DNA of 64,000 bases from Flavobacteriales bacterium (GCA_020635355.1 JACJZW010000004.1:136422-200421), one strand, 5' to 3'. Numbered from the stretch's first letter, positions 18,527-28,854 are shown. Numbers and translations: made by a program. Notes: generated from the letters alone by a model not told the origin.

Positions 18527-21448
18527 TTACTGCTCTGGCTCAATCGACTGGTAGATGGCGTCCATAATTTTCGTGCGAACGCTCATACTTATTAATGATT
18601 TATTAGAGGCGGTGGGGTGAACCCGGTTCGACAAAAAGATAAAAATGAGATCGTTTTGAGGATCGGCCCACATCTGAGTCCCGGTGAATCCGCTGTGTCC
18701 AAAGGTTTGGTTGGATGCCAATCGTGAGCAGGGGCTGATGTAGTTTAATCGGGATTCGGGTTTGTCAAATCCCAATCCTCTACGACTGTCACGGGATTGA
18801 TAGCTGGTGAAGGTTCGAATCGTATTTTCATGCAAAAACGTATGACCGTTGTATGAGCCACCGTTCAGCAGCATTTGCATCACAGCCGCCAGATCACCAG
18901 CATTTGAAAATAATCCGGCATGACCCGAAACACCCCCCAACATGGCAGCAGCTGGATCATGAACGTACCCATGAATCAGTGTTCGTCTGAAATCGGCATT
19001 GTCTTCGGTTGGGATAATCCGGTCTTTACTGAATTTGTTGAGCGGATTGAATGTGAGGGTTCTCAAACCCATGGGTTGATAGAAAACACTATCAACATAG
19101 CGGTCAAAGGACGTGTGAGTGACTTTCTCAATAACATACCGCATGAGGATCATGCCCAAATCGCTGTATCGATAATCACCCTGATTTTTTATCTCTGAGC
19201 TTTCAATCTCCCCAATAATTACCTGCTGAAAATCCTTACACATGTAAAGGTTATCGTCTACTTTGATGCAGAATCGGTCGTCTGGTGTTTTGTGATAAGT
19301 GGTGTCATAAGCGGTCTGATCAGACACGGTTACTTCATAAAATGGAATCCAATCCTTCAACCCAGCGGTGTGTGTTAGAATTTCCCGTAGAGTGATATCG
19401 GCCTTATTGGTGGTGTCCAGATTCTTGAGGTATTTGGATATCGGATCATCCAATTTCAAGATAGAGTCCTCAGTAAGTTTCATAACCGCTAAGGTGGTTG
19501 CCATGATCTTTGTTAGCGAAGCCAGATCATAGAGATCATCCACCGAAACCGCTTTGGAGTTAACTGCATAGGTATGGTGACCGAAGGCCTGTTCATATAC
19601 GATCTTTCCATGACGGGCAACAAGGATCTGAGCACCAGGAGTGGCTTTGGCTTTGATGGCATCCTGGATGATGCTATCAACCTTCGTCAAACCATTCGGA
19701 CTCATAAATACTTCTTCCGGCTCACCATAGTCCAGGATATTTCGATCCGGGACAATGTAATTGCTGTGAAGTTTGAATTCTGTGCTTACCGTAACCGGCA
19801 AAAAGGCATCGGCCGGAATGGCGCCGAAGATGAGTTGTGCGGCCTTGCGTTGATTGGTGACATTGTCTTCATACCCCATCACAACGGTTTTCATTCCTTC
19901 AAAGAATTTTAGGTTGTAGGGATTGCCAAAGTCAACAAAAACACATGGCTGCAGGTTATCCAGCTCCTTGATGAATCGGGCTGATCGAAGTGAAACGCGG
20001 TAGTTGTTCTTAGGATATTTACTGGTTTCGTGCAGGGATATCAGCACTAAATCATACGGCTTAAGCTTCTTAATCATGCTCTTAGCCGATTCCGGGCTGA
20101 TATCGGAAGGCAAATGGAAATGATCGGCCTGATGGTACCGATTAATCATTTGCTGAAACGCATTGTTGGCTGATCCACCAATGGATATCGTGGCGATTTT
20201 CTGTTGATCGTTGATCGCTACCGGCAAGGTGGAGAGCTTGTCCTGTACCACGCAAAGTTGTTTCTCAATGAGCTTGTTTAGCAGGAAGGTGGCATACGAT
20301 GAGTTTAAATCTTCCAGTAAATTTTCCGTTGAGATGGTATCGCGTTTAGCTAATCCTGCCCAATACTTGTTGCGCAGAACCTTTTTAACTTTTTGCTCCA
20401 GATAAGCCGGTTTAATACTTCCGTCCTTTAGTCCGGCTTTGATTAATTCGATGGCTTTGGGAATATTTCCTGGAGCCAGCAAAATATCGTTTCCGGCCAC
20501 AAATGCCATCTTTTCGAGTTCACCTGCTTCGTGGAATTTAGCTACGCCTTGCATGTTCAAGGCATCGGTAAACGACAATCCTTTAAACCCCAGTTCGGTT
20601 CGAAGTAATCCGTTGATTCCTCGATCCGAAACCGAAATAGCTTGATTTGGTCGGTTGTCAATGGCTGGGATAAACAGGTGGGCGGTCATCACGCTCATCA
20701 CTCCGCTATCGATCAATACCCGGAACGGATACAGTTCAACAGAATCCAATCGGGCCCGACTGTGATTAATCACCGGCAAGCCCAGATGGGAGTCCACATC
20801 GGTGTCTCCATGACCGGGGAAATGTTTGGCGCAAGCAATCACATTCTCGGCTTGCATGCCCTTCGCATAGGCCCATCCTTTTTGCGCTACATTGAATTTA
20901 TCTTCACCAAAAGATCGGTAGTTGATCACCGGATTGTTCGGGTTGTTATTGATATCAATAACCGGAGCGAAGTTTACATGGATACCCATTCTTCGGCATT
21001 GTCGGCCAATTTCCCGACCCATATCGTATATCAGGGTATTGTCCCGAATGCCTCCAAGTCCCATCTGATAAGGAAAGGTGGTGGTGTTGCTTAGTCGCAT
21101 AGCCAAGCCCCATTCACCATCTATTGCGATCATGAGTGGTGTTTGGGATCGCTTTTGATAGGCGTTGGTGAGCTGAACCTGTTCCAAAGGATCGCCTTTG
21201 AAAAAGATCAATCCACCTACCTTATATCGATCGATGTCGGATTCAACCTGTTTCAGATGGGCGGCTCCCAGGGTTGGACGCACCTCAATCATCATCAATT
21301 GGGCGATCTGCTCATCTGTCGATAGTGAGTTGTAAACGGAGTCCACCCAGGAAACATCCTTTGCAACCGGAACCGGAGGTCGGGACGTGAGGATGCCCGT
21401 CATGAACAACAGACATATAAGCAGGTATCGCATTCGGATTGAAATCAT
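18527..21448 (-). CDS. Glycoside hydrolase family 3 fused to serine beta-lactamase-like hydrolase
   Basis: 973 residues with an N-terminal signal. The GH3 domain (about 35-370) contains the NagZ-type catalytic loop KHFPGHGDT (208-216), with His/Asp, and the nucleophile Asp in LSFTDALNMQG (D295). A GH3 C-terminal domain covers about 400-565. Residues about 585-960 are a class C beta-lactamase/PBP4*-like domain with the SxxK motif SLTK (644-647), a tyrosine motif RYSDLG and the late GHSGFTGT motif. The fusion is known in Bacteroidota. It probably works in the periplasm, cutting beta-N-acetylglucosaminides from muropeptides while the serine domain acts on a peptide or ester. Cell-wall recycling is inferred from the family. 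Confidence 0.9.
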   Translation of the reverse strand: MISIRMRYLLICLLFMTGILTSRPPVPVAKDVSWVDSVYNSLSTDEQIAQLMMIEVRPTLGAAHLKQVESDIDRYKVGGLIFFKGDPLEQVQLTNAYQKRSQTPLMIAIDGEWGLAMRLSNTTTFPYQMGLGGIRDNTLIYDMGREIGRQCRRMGIHVNFAPVIDINNNPNNPVINYRSFGEDKFNVAQKGWAYAKGMQAENVIACAKHFPGHGDTDVDSHLGLPVINHSRARLDSVELYPFRVLIDSGVMSVMTAHLFIPAIDNRPNQAISVSDRGINGLLRTELGFKGLSFTDALNMQGVAKFHEAGELEKMAFVAGNDILLAPGNIPKAIELIKAGLKDGSIKPAYLEQKVKKVLRNKYWAGLAKRDTISTENLLEDLNSSYATFLLNKLIEKQLCVVQDKLSTLPVAINDQQKIATISIGGSANNAFQQMINRYHQADHFHLPSDISPESAKSMIKKLKPYDLVLISLHETSKYPKNNYRVSLRSARFIKELDNLQPCVFVDFGNPYNLKFFEGMKTVVMGYEDNVTNQRKAAQLIFGAIPADAFLPVTVSTEFKLHSNYIVPDRNILDYGEPEEVFMSPNGLTKVDSIIQDAIKAKATPGAQILVARHGKIVYEQAFGHHTYAVNSKAVSVDDLYDLASLTKIMATTLAVMKLTEDSILKLDDPISKYLKNLDTTNKADITLREILTHTAGLKDWIPFYEVTVSDQTAYDTTYHKTPDDRFCIKVDDNLYMCKDFQQVIIGEIESSEIKNQGDYRYSDLGMILMRYVIEKVTHTSFDRYVDSVFYQPMGLRTLTFNPLNKFSKDRIIPTEDNADFRRTLIHGYVHDPAAAMLGGVSGHAGLFSNAGDLAAVMQMLLNGGSYNGHTFLHENTIRTFTSYQSRDSRRGLGFDKPESRLNYISPCSRLASNQTFGHSGFTGTQMWADPQNDLIFIFLSNRVHPTASNKSLISMSVRTKIMDAIYQSIEPEQ

Positions 21449-21727
21449 GGACGCTAGTACAAATGCAACTTTTATACCTGCAATGTTAGTATGGGTGAAT
21501 ACGGAGCATCGGAAATGTTATCAACTTGTTAACCAGGTTGTCCGATCTGTTTCACGTCTTATTGCGCCTAAAAAGTTGACCTATATACTAGTCAGTATTT
21601 TTCGTGATTAATTTTCACACTATTTCGTAAGAAACTGTTTTTCAATTCAATAGGGATAAAAGTGTCCAGGGGGTATATCACTTGAAACGTTGTCGGAAAC
21701 AAGTCAAACAATTTAAAGAGGACCATT

Positions 21728-22486
21728 ATGAAAAAAATCTACACACACATCTTAGTATTCGTCATGGCCTCACTTGGAAGCGTAAGTTTCAGTGCGGCAC
21801 AATCCCGACTTCATCTCGACCTGTTCCACGATGGAAATTTCGAGGTTCAGTTGGATGGGATTCGATACACCGCCTATTCGGGGGGTGTTGACATTGGCGG
21901 TTTGGCACCCGGAACACACAGCATTCGGGTGGTTGAAGTTTTCCGTGGGCGGGCATATCGGGGACGAGGCCGATCTGTTCTGTACAACGGAAGTATTAAC
22001 ATTCCATTTCGGTCTGCGGTATTTGCCCGCCTTAACCCAAACAACCAGTTACGGGTAACGGAGGTACGATCCATTGCACCACCACCGGTTGTGCGGAAAC
22101 CTGCTCCAACTCGGGGAGGCCAGGGTTACCGGCGCGGACATGGATCAAGTCGGGGTAATGGCGCAGGAAGAGGGCCAGCTGTAAATGCCTTTGAATTAAC
22201 CCGTACTCAAATCATCCATACACCGATGGATCGGGATAAGCTTGCCTTGGCAACCCAATATGTTTCATCCGGACGAGTGACGTCCTCTGAGGTGGCATCC
22301 TTGATGAACCTTCTCACTTTTGAAAAGAACAAATTGGCGCTGGCCAAACAGGCATATGCAAATACCATCGACAAACAAAACTACCATTTGGTGAATAGCT
22401 CGTTCACATTTGACAGCAGCGTGCGTGAACTGAACCGGTTTATTATCGGTCATCGAACGGCGCCCACCAATAGACGAGGCAAATAA
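21728..22486 (+). CDS. DUF4476 domain secreted protein
   Basis: 252 residues with signal peptide ending FSAAQS. Residues 25-110 form a beta-sandwich-like region (LHLDLFHDGNFEVQLDG). A Gly/Arg-rich low-complexity linker follows (about 128-148, RGGQGYRRGHG), then a C-terminal DUF4476 domain (about 160-245) with VTSSEVASLMNLLTFEKNKL and ALAKQAYANTIDKQNYHLV. DUF4476 is common in Bacteroidota exported proteins and has no assigned activity. The gene is monocistronic: a terminator follows at 22508. The 280 bases before it (21449-21727) contain no gene. Confidence 0.88.
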   Translation: MKKIYTHILVFVMASLGSVSFSAAQSRLHLDLFHDGNFEVQLDGIRYTAYSGGVDIGGLAPGTHSIRVVEVFRGRAYRGRGRSVLYNGSINIPFRSAVFARLNPNNQLRVTEVRSIAPPPVVRKPAPTRGGQGYRRGHGSSRGNGAGRGPAVNAFELTRTQIIHTPMDRDKLALATQYVSSGRVTSSEVASLMNLLTFEKNKLALAKQAYANTIDKQNYHLVNSSFTFDSSVRELNRFIIGHRTAPTNRRGK

Positions 22487-22507
22487 TTTCTATTCATTCG
22501 TACTCGA

Positions 22508-22541
22508 GGCCCAACGACCAATCCGGCGTTGGGCCTTTTTT
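22508..22541 (+). terminator. Rho-independent terminator after the DUF4476 gene
   Basis: Perfect 9-bp stem GGCCCAACG / CGTTGGGCC (22508-22535) with a 10-nt loop and a T6 tail. Confidence 0.92.
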
Positions 22542-22588
22542 ATATGCTGAATTCTTTGAATTGATTTATCTTCACGTTTCAATCACGA

Positions 22589-23008
22589 ATGAAAAACTTC
22601 AACTGGCAGTTTGTTTTAGCCATCATCGCCTCCTTAATCAGTGTTCTTCTGGTTGTGGAATTGGTTCAATCGGGAACCGCATTAAACATGGATCAGACGG
22701 GTTTGGACATGGAAGCCTATCGGTCTTCTGTGCACGATGTTTTGACAAGCATGACCAGAAATGATTTGCTTTTAGTGCCTATTGCCTGGATTCTTGCTGC
22801 CTTTGTGGGTGCCATGGTGGGCAGTGTCATTACCCGGGACCGACGACGTCAAATTTTCTTTGTCGTTGCCTTGTTCACCTTGTCTGCCGCGGTGATGTTC
22901 ATGTTGATGTTTCAACCACCTTCCTGGGTTTGGATTGCGGTGATATTCATCTTTCCATCGTCCTTGTTGGGCAGCAGGCTCATCAGGCGGGTGCCTGCGA
23001 AACGCTAA
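22589..23008 (+). CDS. Small integral membrane protein, function unknown
   Basis: 139 residues with four hydrophobic segments (about 5-25, 62-82, 88-105 and 112-128) separated by a short acidic extracytoplasmic stretch. The RRRQI and RLIRRVPAKR basic clusters mark cytoplasmic loops. No motif gives a function. Its stop codon overlaps the convergent polA stop by 4 bases. Confidence 0.65.
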   Translation: MKNFNWQFVLAIIASLISVLLVVELVQSGTALNMDQTGLDMEAYRSSVHDVLTSMTRNDLLLVPIAWILAAFVGAMVGSVITRDRRRQIFFVVALFTLSAAVMFMLMFQPPSWVWIAVIFIFPSSLLGSRLIRRVPAKR

Positions 23009-25803
23009 TGAGCTTCCAGCCAGTTCATACCTTGACCAATATCCACTACGGTAGGAACATTCAACGGCATGGCATGTTCCATTAAGGGCTTCACCAATTC
23101 CTTTAAACGATCCAATTCATCACGATGCACATCAAAGAGCAATTCATCGTGTACCTGTAGGATCATCTTAGACTTGAAATTCTGAACCCGAAGGGCTGTG
23201 TCAATGTTGATCATGGCCAGCTTGATCATGTCGGCAGCGGAGCCTTGAATGGGCGCATTGATGGCGTTTCGTTCAGCAAAGCCAACTACGGTTCTGTTTT
23301 GTGAGTTGATGTCGCGAATTCTGCGTTTTCGTCCCATGATGGTTTGAACATAACCGTGATCGCGGCAGAAGGAAATCGTGTCGTCCATGTACTGCTTGAT
23401 ACCGGTAAACTGCTCGAAATAGGCATCGATGAGTTCGCTGGCTTCCCGGCGGGTGATGCCCAGGTTTTGAGATAGACCTGTGGCACCCTGTCCATAGATC
23501 AACCCAAAATTTACACTCTTGGCTTTGTATCGTTGATCTTTGGTAACCTCTTCCGGTTTTACACCAAATACGCGTGCTGCCGTTGCCGTGTGAACATCCT
23601 GACCGGTATTGAACGCTTCGGTCATACCCGGATCCCCACTCATGGAGGCTACAATCCGAAGTTCAATCTGACTGTAATCGGCGGCGAGTAGGATGTGCTC
23701 TTCATTTCGGGGAATGAAGGCCTTTCGGATTTCCCTTCCACGTTCAGTGCGTACCGGGATGTTCTGAAGATTGGGGTTGTTACTACTCAATCGGCCTGTG
23801 GCCGCAACAGCCTGAGCAAAACTGGTGTGAACCCGATGCGTTTTTGAATCCACCAATTTAGGAATGGCGTCTACATAGGTGCTTTTCAGTTTTTGAACCT
23901 GTCTGAAATCGAGTATGAGTTGGGGCAATTGATGCTGATTGGCCAAGTTGCTCAGAACAGCCTCATCGGTTTTATACTGACCCGTTTTGGTTTTTTTTGC
24001 TTTGGGATCGAGTTTGAGATGATCAAACAACACTTCCCCCAATTGCCGCGGAGAGGCAATGTTAAACCGGACACCGGCCACATCGTAAATCTGCTTTTCC
24101 AATTCCACGGCTTCGCTTCCCAGCTGAACCGAGTATTCGTTCAGAAAATCGACATCCACATTAACGCCTTCCCGTTCCATCCGACCCAATACCGGAATCA
24201 ATGGTGCTTCAATCCGATCGTACACTTTACGCAGATCTTCTGATGCCAGCATCGGTTCAAACGTGTTCCGTAATTGTAAGGTGATATCGGCATCTTCAAC
24301 AGCATATTCAGTGGCTTTATCTAATGAAACAGAATCGAAACTGAGCTGATTCTTTCCTTTTTTGCCAATGAGGGACGTGATGGAAATAGGTTGGTACCGC
24401 AAGAATTTCTCAGCCAGCGTATCCATGTTATGACGCTGATCAGGCTCCAGCAAATAATGCGCAAGCATGGTGTCCAATACCGGCCCTTTTATATCCACGC
24501 CATAATTCCACAAGATTTGCATATCGTACTTGGCGTTTTGCAGAACCTTTTCAATGGATTCATTCGAGAAGAATGACTCAAACTCCAATAATCGGTTTCG
24601 TCTGTCTTCATGGCTTCCCTCGAAGTTTACATAGTAACCCGAGCCGCTTTCAAAACTGAAGGCGCAACCTAATATCTCAGCATTGAGCGCATCCAGATCA
24701 GTGGTTTCCGTATCAAAGCACACCACGGTTTTACTGAGCAATTGTTGAAGGAGTTCAGCACGACCTGACGCCGTATCTACCAGGGTGTAGGTGTGATCGG
24801 TGGTATCAATGGTCTTGACCTCGCCAACGGCTTCTTTGACCACCGGGGCTGTGGCAGCCGAACTAGGTGCAAAATCTCCGAACAGGGATTGCTGTCCGCC
24901 ACTTATGGTAAATGAAGGATCTTCGCCGGTGATGCGCTTATACAGCGTTTTAAATTCAATTTCTTCAAAGATTTGCTTGATGGCCTCTTTGTTCGGTTCT
25001 TCCACAATCAGAGCCTCTTCGTCCAGTTCAACCGGTGCATCTAAAAGAATGGTGGCCAATTTTTTACTGATAAAGGCCTGTTCTTCATGTTCTTCAACCC
25101 GTTCTTTCAGCTTACCTTTCAACTCGTTGGTGTGCTGATAGATGTTCTCAATGGAACCGTATTGTTTAAGCAAATTGCTGGCGGTTTTGGGACCTACTCC
25201 CGGAATTCCGGGAATGTTATCCACGGCGTCGCCCATCAGCCCGAGATAATCAATGACCTGTTTTACATCGTCTAATCCAAACTTCGCACACACCTCGGCC
25301 TTTCCCCAAATTTCGTGCTCTCCGCCGCCTCGTCCCGGACGCAGCATCAGCACCTTATCGGTCACTAATTGCCCAAAATCCTTATCCGGTGTCATCATGT
25401 AGGTGAGAAACCCTTTCTTTTCTGCCTGAACGGATAGCGTTCCGATTACATCATCAGCTTCATACCCTTCGGCCTCCAGAATGGGAATTCGAAAAGCTTC
25501 GATGATCCGGCGGATGTATGGTTCGGAAGACTTGATGTCTTCCGGAGTTTCATCTCTGTTGGCTTTGTAGAAATCAAATTCCTGTTTTCGAACATTCTCC
25601 GATTTATGATCAAAAACCACCGCAAGGTGGGTGGGTTTTTGATTTTGGAGAACGTCCAGGAGGGTATTGGTAAATCCAAAGATGGCCGAAGTATTCAAGC
25701 CATAGGAAGTTATTCTTGGATTCTTGATGAACGCGTAGTAGGCCCGAAAAATGAGGGCATATGCGTCCAACAGGTAGAGTTTTTTTTCTGCTGATTCCGT
25801 CAT
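23005..25803 (-). CDS. polA: DNA polymerase I
   Basis: 932 residues, standard length. The N-terminal 5'-3' exonuclease domain (about 1-290) starts LYLLDAYALIFRAYYAF and has GYEADDVIGTLS and DYLGLMGDAVDNIPGIPGVG. The 3'-5' proofreading domain (about 340-510) keeps all three acidic motifs: FDTETTD, NAKYDMQIL and YAVEDAD. It should therefore be active, unlike in Thermus-type Pol I. The polymerase domain has motif A DYSQIELRI, motif B KAKSVNFGLIYG and motif C QVHDELLFD. It fills gaps in Okazaki processing and excision repair. It reads away from the divergent dihydroorotase gene. Confidence 0.97.
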   Translation of the reverse strand: MTESAEKKLYLLDAYALIFRAYYAFIKNPRITSYGLNTSAIFGFTNTLLDVLQNQKPTHLAVVFDHKSENVRKQEFDFYKANRDETPEDIKSSEPYIRRIIEAFRIPILEAEGYEADDVIGTLSVQAEKKGFLTYMMTPDKDFGQLVTDKVLMLRPGRGGGEHEIWGKAEVCAKFGLDDVKQVIDYLGLMGDAVDNIPGIPGVGPKTASNLLKQYGSIENIYQHTNELKGKLKERVEEHEEQAFISKKLATILLDAPVELDEEALIVEEPNKEAIKQIFEEIEFKTLYKRITGEDPSFTISGGQQSLFGDFAPSSAATAPVVKEAVGEVKTIDTTDHTYTLVDTASGRAELLQQLLSKTVVCFDTETTDLDALNAEILGCAFSFESGSGYYVNFEGSHEDRRNRLLEFESFFSNESIEKVLQNAKYDMQILWNYGVDIKGPVLDTMLAHYLLEPDQRHNMDTLAEKFLRYQPISITSLIGKKGKNQLSFDSVSLDKATEYAVEDADITLQLRNTFEPMLASEDLRKVYDRIEAPLIPVLGRMEREGVNVDVDFLNEYSVQLGSEAVELEKQIYDVAGVRFNIASPRQLGEVLFDHLKLDPKAKKTKTGQYKTDEAVLSNLANQHQLPQLILDFRQVQKLKSTYVDAIPKLVDSKTHRVHTSFAQAVAATGRLSSNNPNLQNIPVRTERGREIRKAFIPRNEEHILLAADYSQIELRIVASMSGDPGMTEAFNTGQDVHTATAARVFGVKPEEVTKDQRYKAKSVNFGLIYGQGATGLSQNLGITRREASELIDAYFEQFTGIKQYMDDTISFCRDHGYVQTIMGRKRRIRDINSQNRTVVGFAERNAINAPIQGSAADMIKLAMINIDTALRVQNFKSKMILQVHDELLFDVHRDELDRLKELVKPLMEHAMPLNVPTVVDIGQGMNWLEAH

Positions 25804-25908
25804 AATAAAGGGAGGTAAAAGTACACATACAGGGTCAGGTGGTCAAACAAGATGTCGATCAAAATCTTGTCTTTGTGCCAAACGTGACTGAACTCCCACC
25901 GTACGCGC

Positions 25909-25916
25909 TAATTTTG
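25909..25916 (+). promoter_or_regulatory. Possible -7 element (TAATTTTG) just upstream of the dihydroorotase start
   Basis: Exact match to the Bacteroidota -7 consensus TAnnTTTG, but only 5 bases before the ATG at 25922. No well-spaced TTTG -33 box is visible. If used, the transcript would be leaderless or nearly so. Confidence 0.3.
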
Positions 25917-25921
25917 TTTCG

Positions 25922-27256
25922 ATGAATAAAACCATACGAATCGTAAATGCCCTCATTATCAATGAAGGCCGAGAAATTGAAGGAGAGGTCCGACTTTCCA
26001 ACGGACGAATTGATCAGGTTGGGACCACCGTAAACGATGCCGACGAGACCATTGACGCCGGAGGAAAAATCCTCATGCCCGGCGTGATTGATGATCAGGT
26101 CCATTTTCGTGAACCGGGCCTCACACACAAGGCTACCATCGCAACAGAATCTCGTGCCGCAGTGGCCGGAGGTACCACGTCGTTCATGGAGATGCCCAAT
26201 ACGGTTCCCCAGGCGGTTACCCAGGAGCTTTTAGCCGATAAGTATGTTATTGGTCAGCATTCATCACTGGCCAATTACTCCTTTTTTATGGGTGCCACCA
26301 ACAACAACCTGGATGAGATTCTAAAGACCGATCCCAAATCGGTTTGTGGCGTTAAGATATTCATGGGATCCAGTACCGGGGACATGCTGGTAGACAATGA
26401 CCAAACACTCAACAACGTGTTCGCAAATTGTCCCATGCTCATTGCCTTGCACTGTGAAGACGAGCAAACCATTCGTGACAATATGGAGCGAGCCATCCAA
26501 CAGTATGGTGAGGATATTCCGATGTCTCAACATCCGGTTATCCGGAGCCGGGAAGCCTGTTATTTGTCTTCATCCAAGGCTGTGGAGCTGGCGAAAAAGC
26601 ACGGAACACGTATCCACGTATTACATATCAGCACCGCGGAAGAACTGGCACTTTTTGAAGCAAACCGGGATCCGTCCAACAAGCGCATTACATCAGAGGT
26701 ATGCGTGCATCACCTGAGCTTTGATGCGTCGCAGTACGACGCACTTGGAAGTAAAATTAAGTGCAATCCGGCCATCAAGTCCAAAACGGATCAGGATGCA
26801 TTATGGCAGGGATTGCGCGATGGCAGGCTCGATGTCATTGCCACGGATCATGCTCCTCATACCTGGGAGGAGAAGTCCAACAAATATGCCAAGGCACCTT
26901 CTGGTTTGCCTCTGGTACAACACAGTTTGCAGATGATATTGGATGCCTCGCGCTCAGGTAAAATTGATCGTACGGATGTGGTTGATCGGATGTGTCATAA
27001 GCCGGCAGAGCTTTTTGCCGTTGATCAACGCGGATTTATCCGCGAAGGATATTGGGCTGATCTGGTCTTAGTTGATCCAACTACACCCTACCGGGTGAGT
27101 TCATCCAATCTCCTGTACAAGTGTGGCTGGTCGCCCATCGAGGGACATGAATTCGGACATACCATCACCCACACCTTTGTGAACGGTCATTTGGCATTTC
27201 ACAATGGACGATTAGACGATTCGGTACTGGGAAAACGATTGACGTTCAACCGATGA
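25922..27256 (+). CDS. Dihydroorotase (amidohydrolase superfamily)
   Basis: 444 residues. The metal-binding HFR motif is in DDQVHFREPGLTHKATI (about 59-75), followed by AAVAGGTTSFMEMPNT. The histidine metal ligands are in IALHCEDE and RIHVLHIST, and the catalytic Asp is in VIATDHAPHTWEEK (about 305). These are features of class I dihydroorotases, which cyclise carbamoyl-aspartate to dihydroorotate in pyrimidine synthesis. Allantoinases share this fold, so pyrC is likely but not certain. The stop overlaps the next start (ATGA), coupling it to the BNR-repeat gene, an unexpected partner for a biosynthetic enzyme. Confidence 0.9.
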   Translation: MNKTIRIVNALIINEGREIEGEVRLSNGRIDQVGTTVNDADETIDAGGKILMPGVIDDQVHFREPGLTHKATIATESRAAVAGGTTSFMEMPNTVPQAVTQELLADKYVIGQHSSLANYSFFMGATNNNLDEILKTDPKSVCGVKIFMGSSTGDMLVDNDQTLNNVFANCPMLIALHCEDEQTIRDNMERAIQQYGEDIPMSQHPVIRSREACYLSSSKAVELAKKHGTRIHVLHISTAEELALFEANRDPSNKRITSEVCVHHLSFDASQYDALGSKIKCNPAIKSKTDQDALWQGLRDGRLDVIATDHAPHTWEEKSNKYAKAPSGLPLVQHSLQMILDASRSGKIDRTDVVDRMCHKPAELFAVDQRGFIREGYWADLVLVDPTTPYRVSSSNLLYKCGWSPIEGHEFGHTITHTFVNGHLAFHNGRLDDSVLGKRLTFNR

Positions 27257-28854
27257 GATTTCAATTAACCATGTTGAGTTTTTGGCTCATCGGGCAGGTA
27301 GTGGCTCAGGTTGAGGTGCAGGTGAATCATACCGGAAATGCCAACTACCCCAATGAACCTACCATTTGTATTGACCGGCAAAATCCACTAAACATTACCG
27401 TTGGGGCCAACATCAACAACCACTATGTTAGTGATGATGGTGGAAGAACGTGGTCCGACAGCCTTTTTACCAGTAAGTACGGGGTGTATGGCGATCCGGT
27501 ATTGCAGTCCACCAGTTATGGCGGCATAACCCTATTGGCTCATTTGGCGTTCAATACGGAGAAATCCATCAAGGCCAAAAACTATGACTTTATCGATCGC
27601 ATCGTGGTTCAACGATCCAAGGATGGTGGTAAGTCGTTTGATGATGGAAACTACGCCGGACTCAATGGAGATCGGATGCAGGATAAGCCCTGGATCACCG
27701 TAGACGAGTCGATTTTTTATGGGCAAACGTATCTCACGTGGACCGAGTTTGATAAACTCGGCAGTAAACGAAAGAAGTATAAGAGCCGCATCCGCTGTGC
27801 GGTATCTCCTAATCTGGGCGAAACCTGGGGCACGGCCATCACCATTTCAGATTCTACCGGCGATTGTGTGGATGATGATCATACCCTGGAAGGCGCCACC
27901 ACGGCTGTTGGAGCGGATGGCGAAGTATATTGTGCCTGGGCTGGTCATCATAAAATATGGTTCGACAAAAGTTCAGACCGGGGAGTGACCTGGGGAACCG
28001 ATAAGGTGATTGCACAACAATATGCCGGTTGGGCCATGGATGTGGAACACGTGTATCGAACCAACGGCATGCCCTTTCTGCTGAGTGACCTTTCCCATGG
28101 AAAGTTTCACGGACGATTGTATTTGGTCTATGGTGATCGGGTTGGGGAAGATGCCAATATCTACCTCATCCATTCCGATGATAAGGGATCCACCTGGAGC
28201 AAGCCGGTGATTGTTCACCAGGGATCGCGGGGTGGTGGTAAGGAGCAGTACATGCCCAATATGGCCATTGATCAGAGTGACGGCACCTTGGCAGTAGTCT
28301 ATTATGACCGAAGGAATGTAATCAACAACGCCTTTTCGGACGTGTATATGTCGGTCTCCCGCGATGGAGGAGAAACCTTTCAGGATGTACGGCTCAATTC
28401 ACTGATCACGGCATCCCACGGAGCTGGAACATTCTCAGGTGATTACATTGACATTGATATGTATCAAGGTAAGGTTGCGGTTGTGTGGGCATCGTATGAC
28501 GAATATCAAAAGATCTTTACCCGGGTAGGAAGCCTGGAGGAGGTGATGCAGGAACCCAACTGGTTGCCAAATCAATTCTGTTTTGAAACGGTGGTTGAGG
28601 GGAACACTATGCACATGTACATGCGAACAACCCAACCGCTTGAAATAGGATATGGCTATTCAAAACGCATCTTTCCGTTCGGAAGAAGGACCGTGGTAAA
28701 AACGGTGCAGGTTCTCTGTGCCGATGACGGAACAGCCACGAATGATGTTCATCAACAATGGCCAATGCGGGCCCGATTTGACCAGGCGCTGATTGTTCGC
28801 AACGGTGACCGGATTGTCTTTCAACGCACAGAGGTAAACAACAAACGCAAGTAA
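27253..28854 (+). CDS. Exported BNR/Asp-box repeat protein (sialidase-like fold)
   Basis: 533 residues with a signal peptide (MLSFWLIGQVVAQ). Repeated Asp-box motifs of the S-x-D-x-G-x-T-W type are visible: VSDDGGRTWSDS (about 58), RSKDGGKSFDDG (about 120), KSSDRGVTWGTD (about 238), HSDDKGSTWSKP (about 302) and SRDGGETFQD (about 372). These mark a six-bladed propeller as in sialidases and other exo-acting glycosidases. I cannot identify the FRIP motif or the arginine triad of true sialidases, so enzymatic activity is open. It overlaps the upstream dihydroorotase gene by 4 bases. Confidence 0.8.
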   Translation: MRFQLTMLSFWLIGQVVAQVEVQVNHTGNANYPNEPTICIDRQNPLNITVGANINNHYVSDDGGRTWSDSLFTSKYGVYGDPVLQSTSYGGITLLAHLAFNTEKSIKAKNYDFIDRIVVQRSKDGGKSFDDGNYAGLNGDRMQDKPWITVDESIFYGQTYLTWTEFDKLGSKRKKYKSRIRCAVSPNLGETWGTAITISDSTGDCVDDDHTLEGATTAVGADGEVYCAWAGHHKIWFDKSSDRGVTWGTDKVIAQQYAGWAMDVEHVYRTNGMPFLLSDLSHGKFHGRLYLVYGDRVGEDANIYLIHSDDKGSTWSKPVIVHQGSRGGGKEQYMPNMAIDQSDGTLAVVYYDRRNVINNAFSDVYMSVSRDGGETFQDVRLNSLITASHGAGTFSGDYIDIDMYQGKVAVVWASYDEYQKIFTRVGSLEEVMQEPNWLPNQFCFETVVEGNTMHMYMRTTQPLEIGYGYSKRIFPFGRRTVVKTVQVLCADDGTATNDVHQQWPMRARFDQALIVRNGDRIVFQRTEVNNKRK

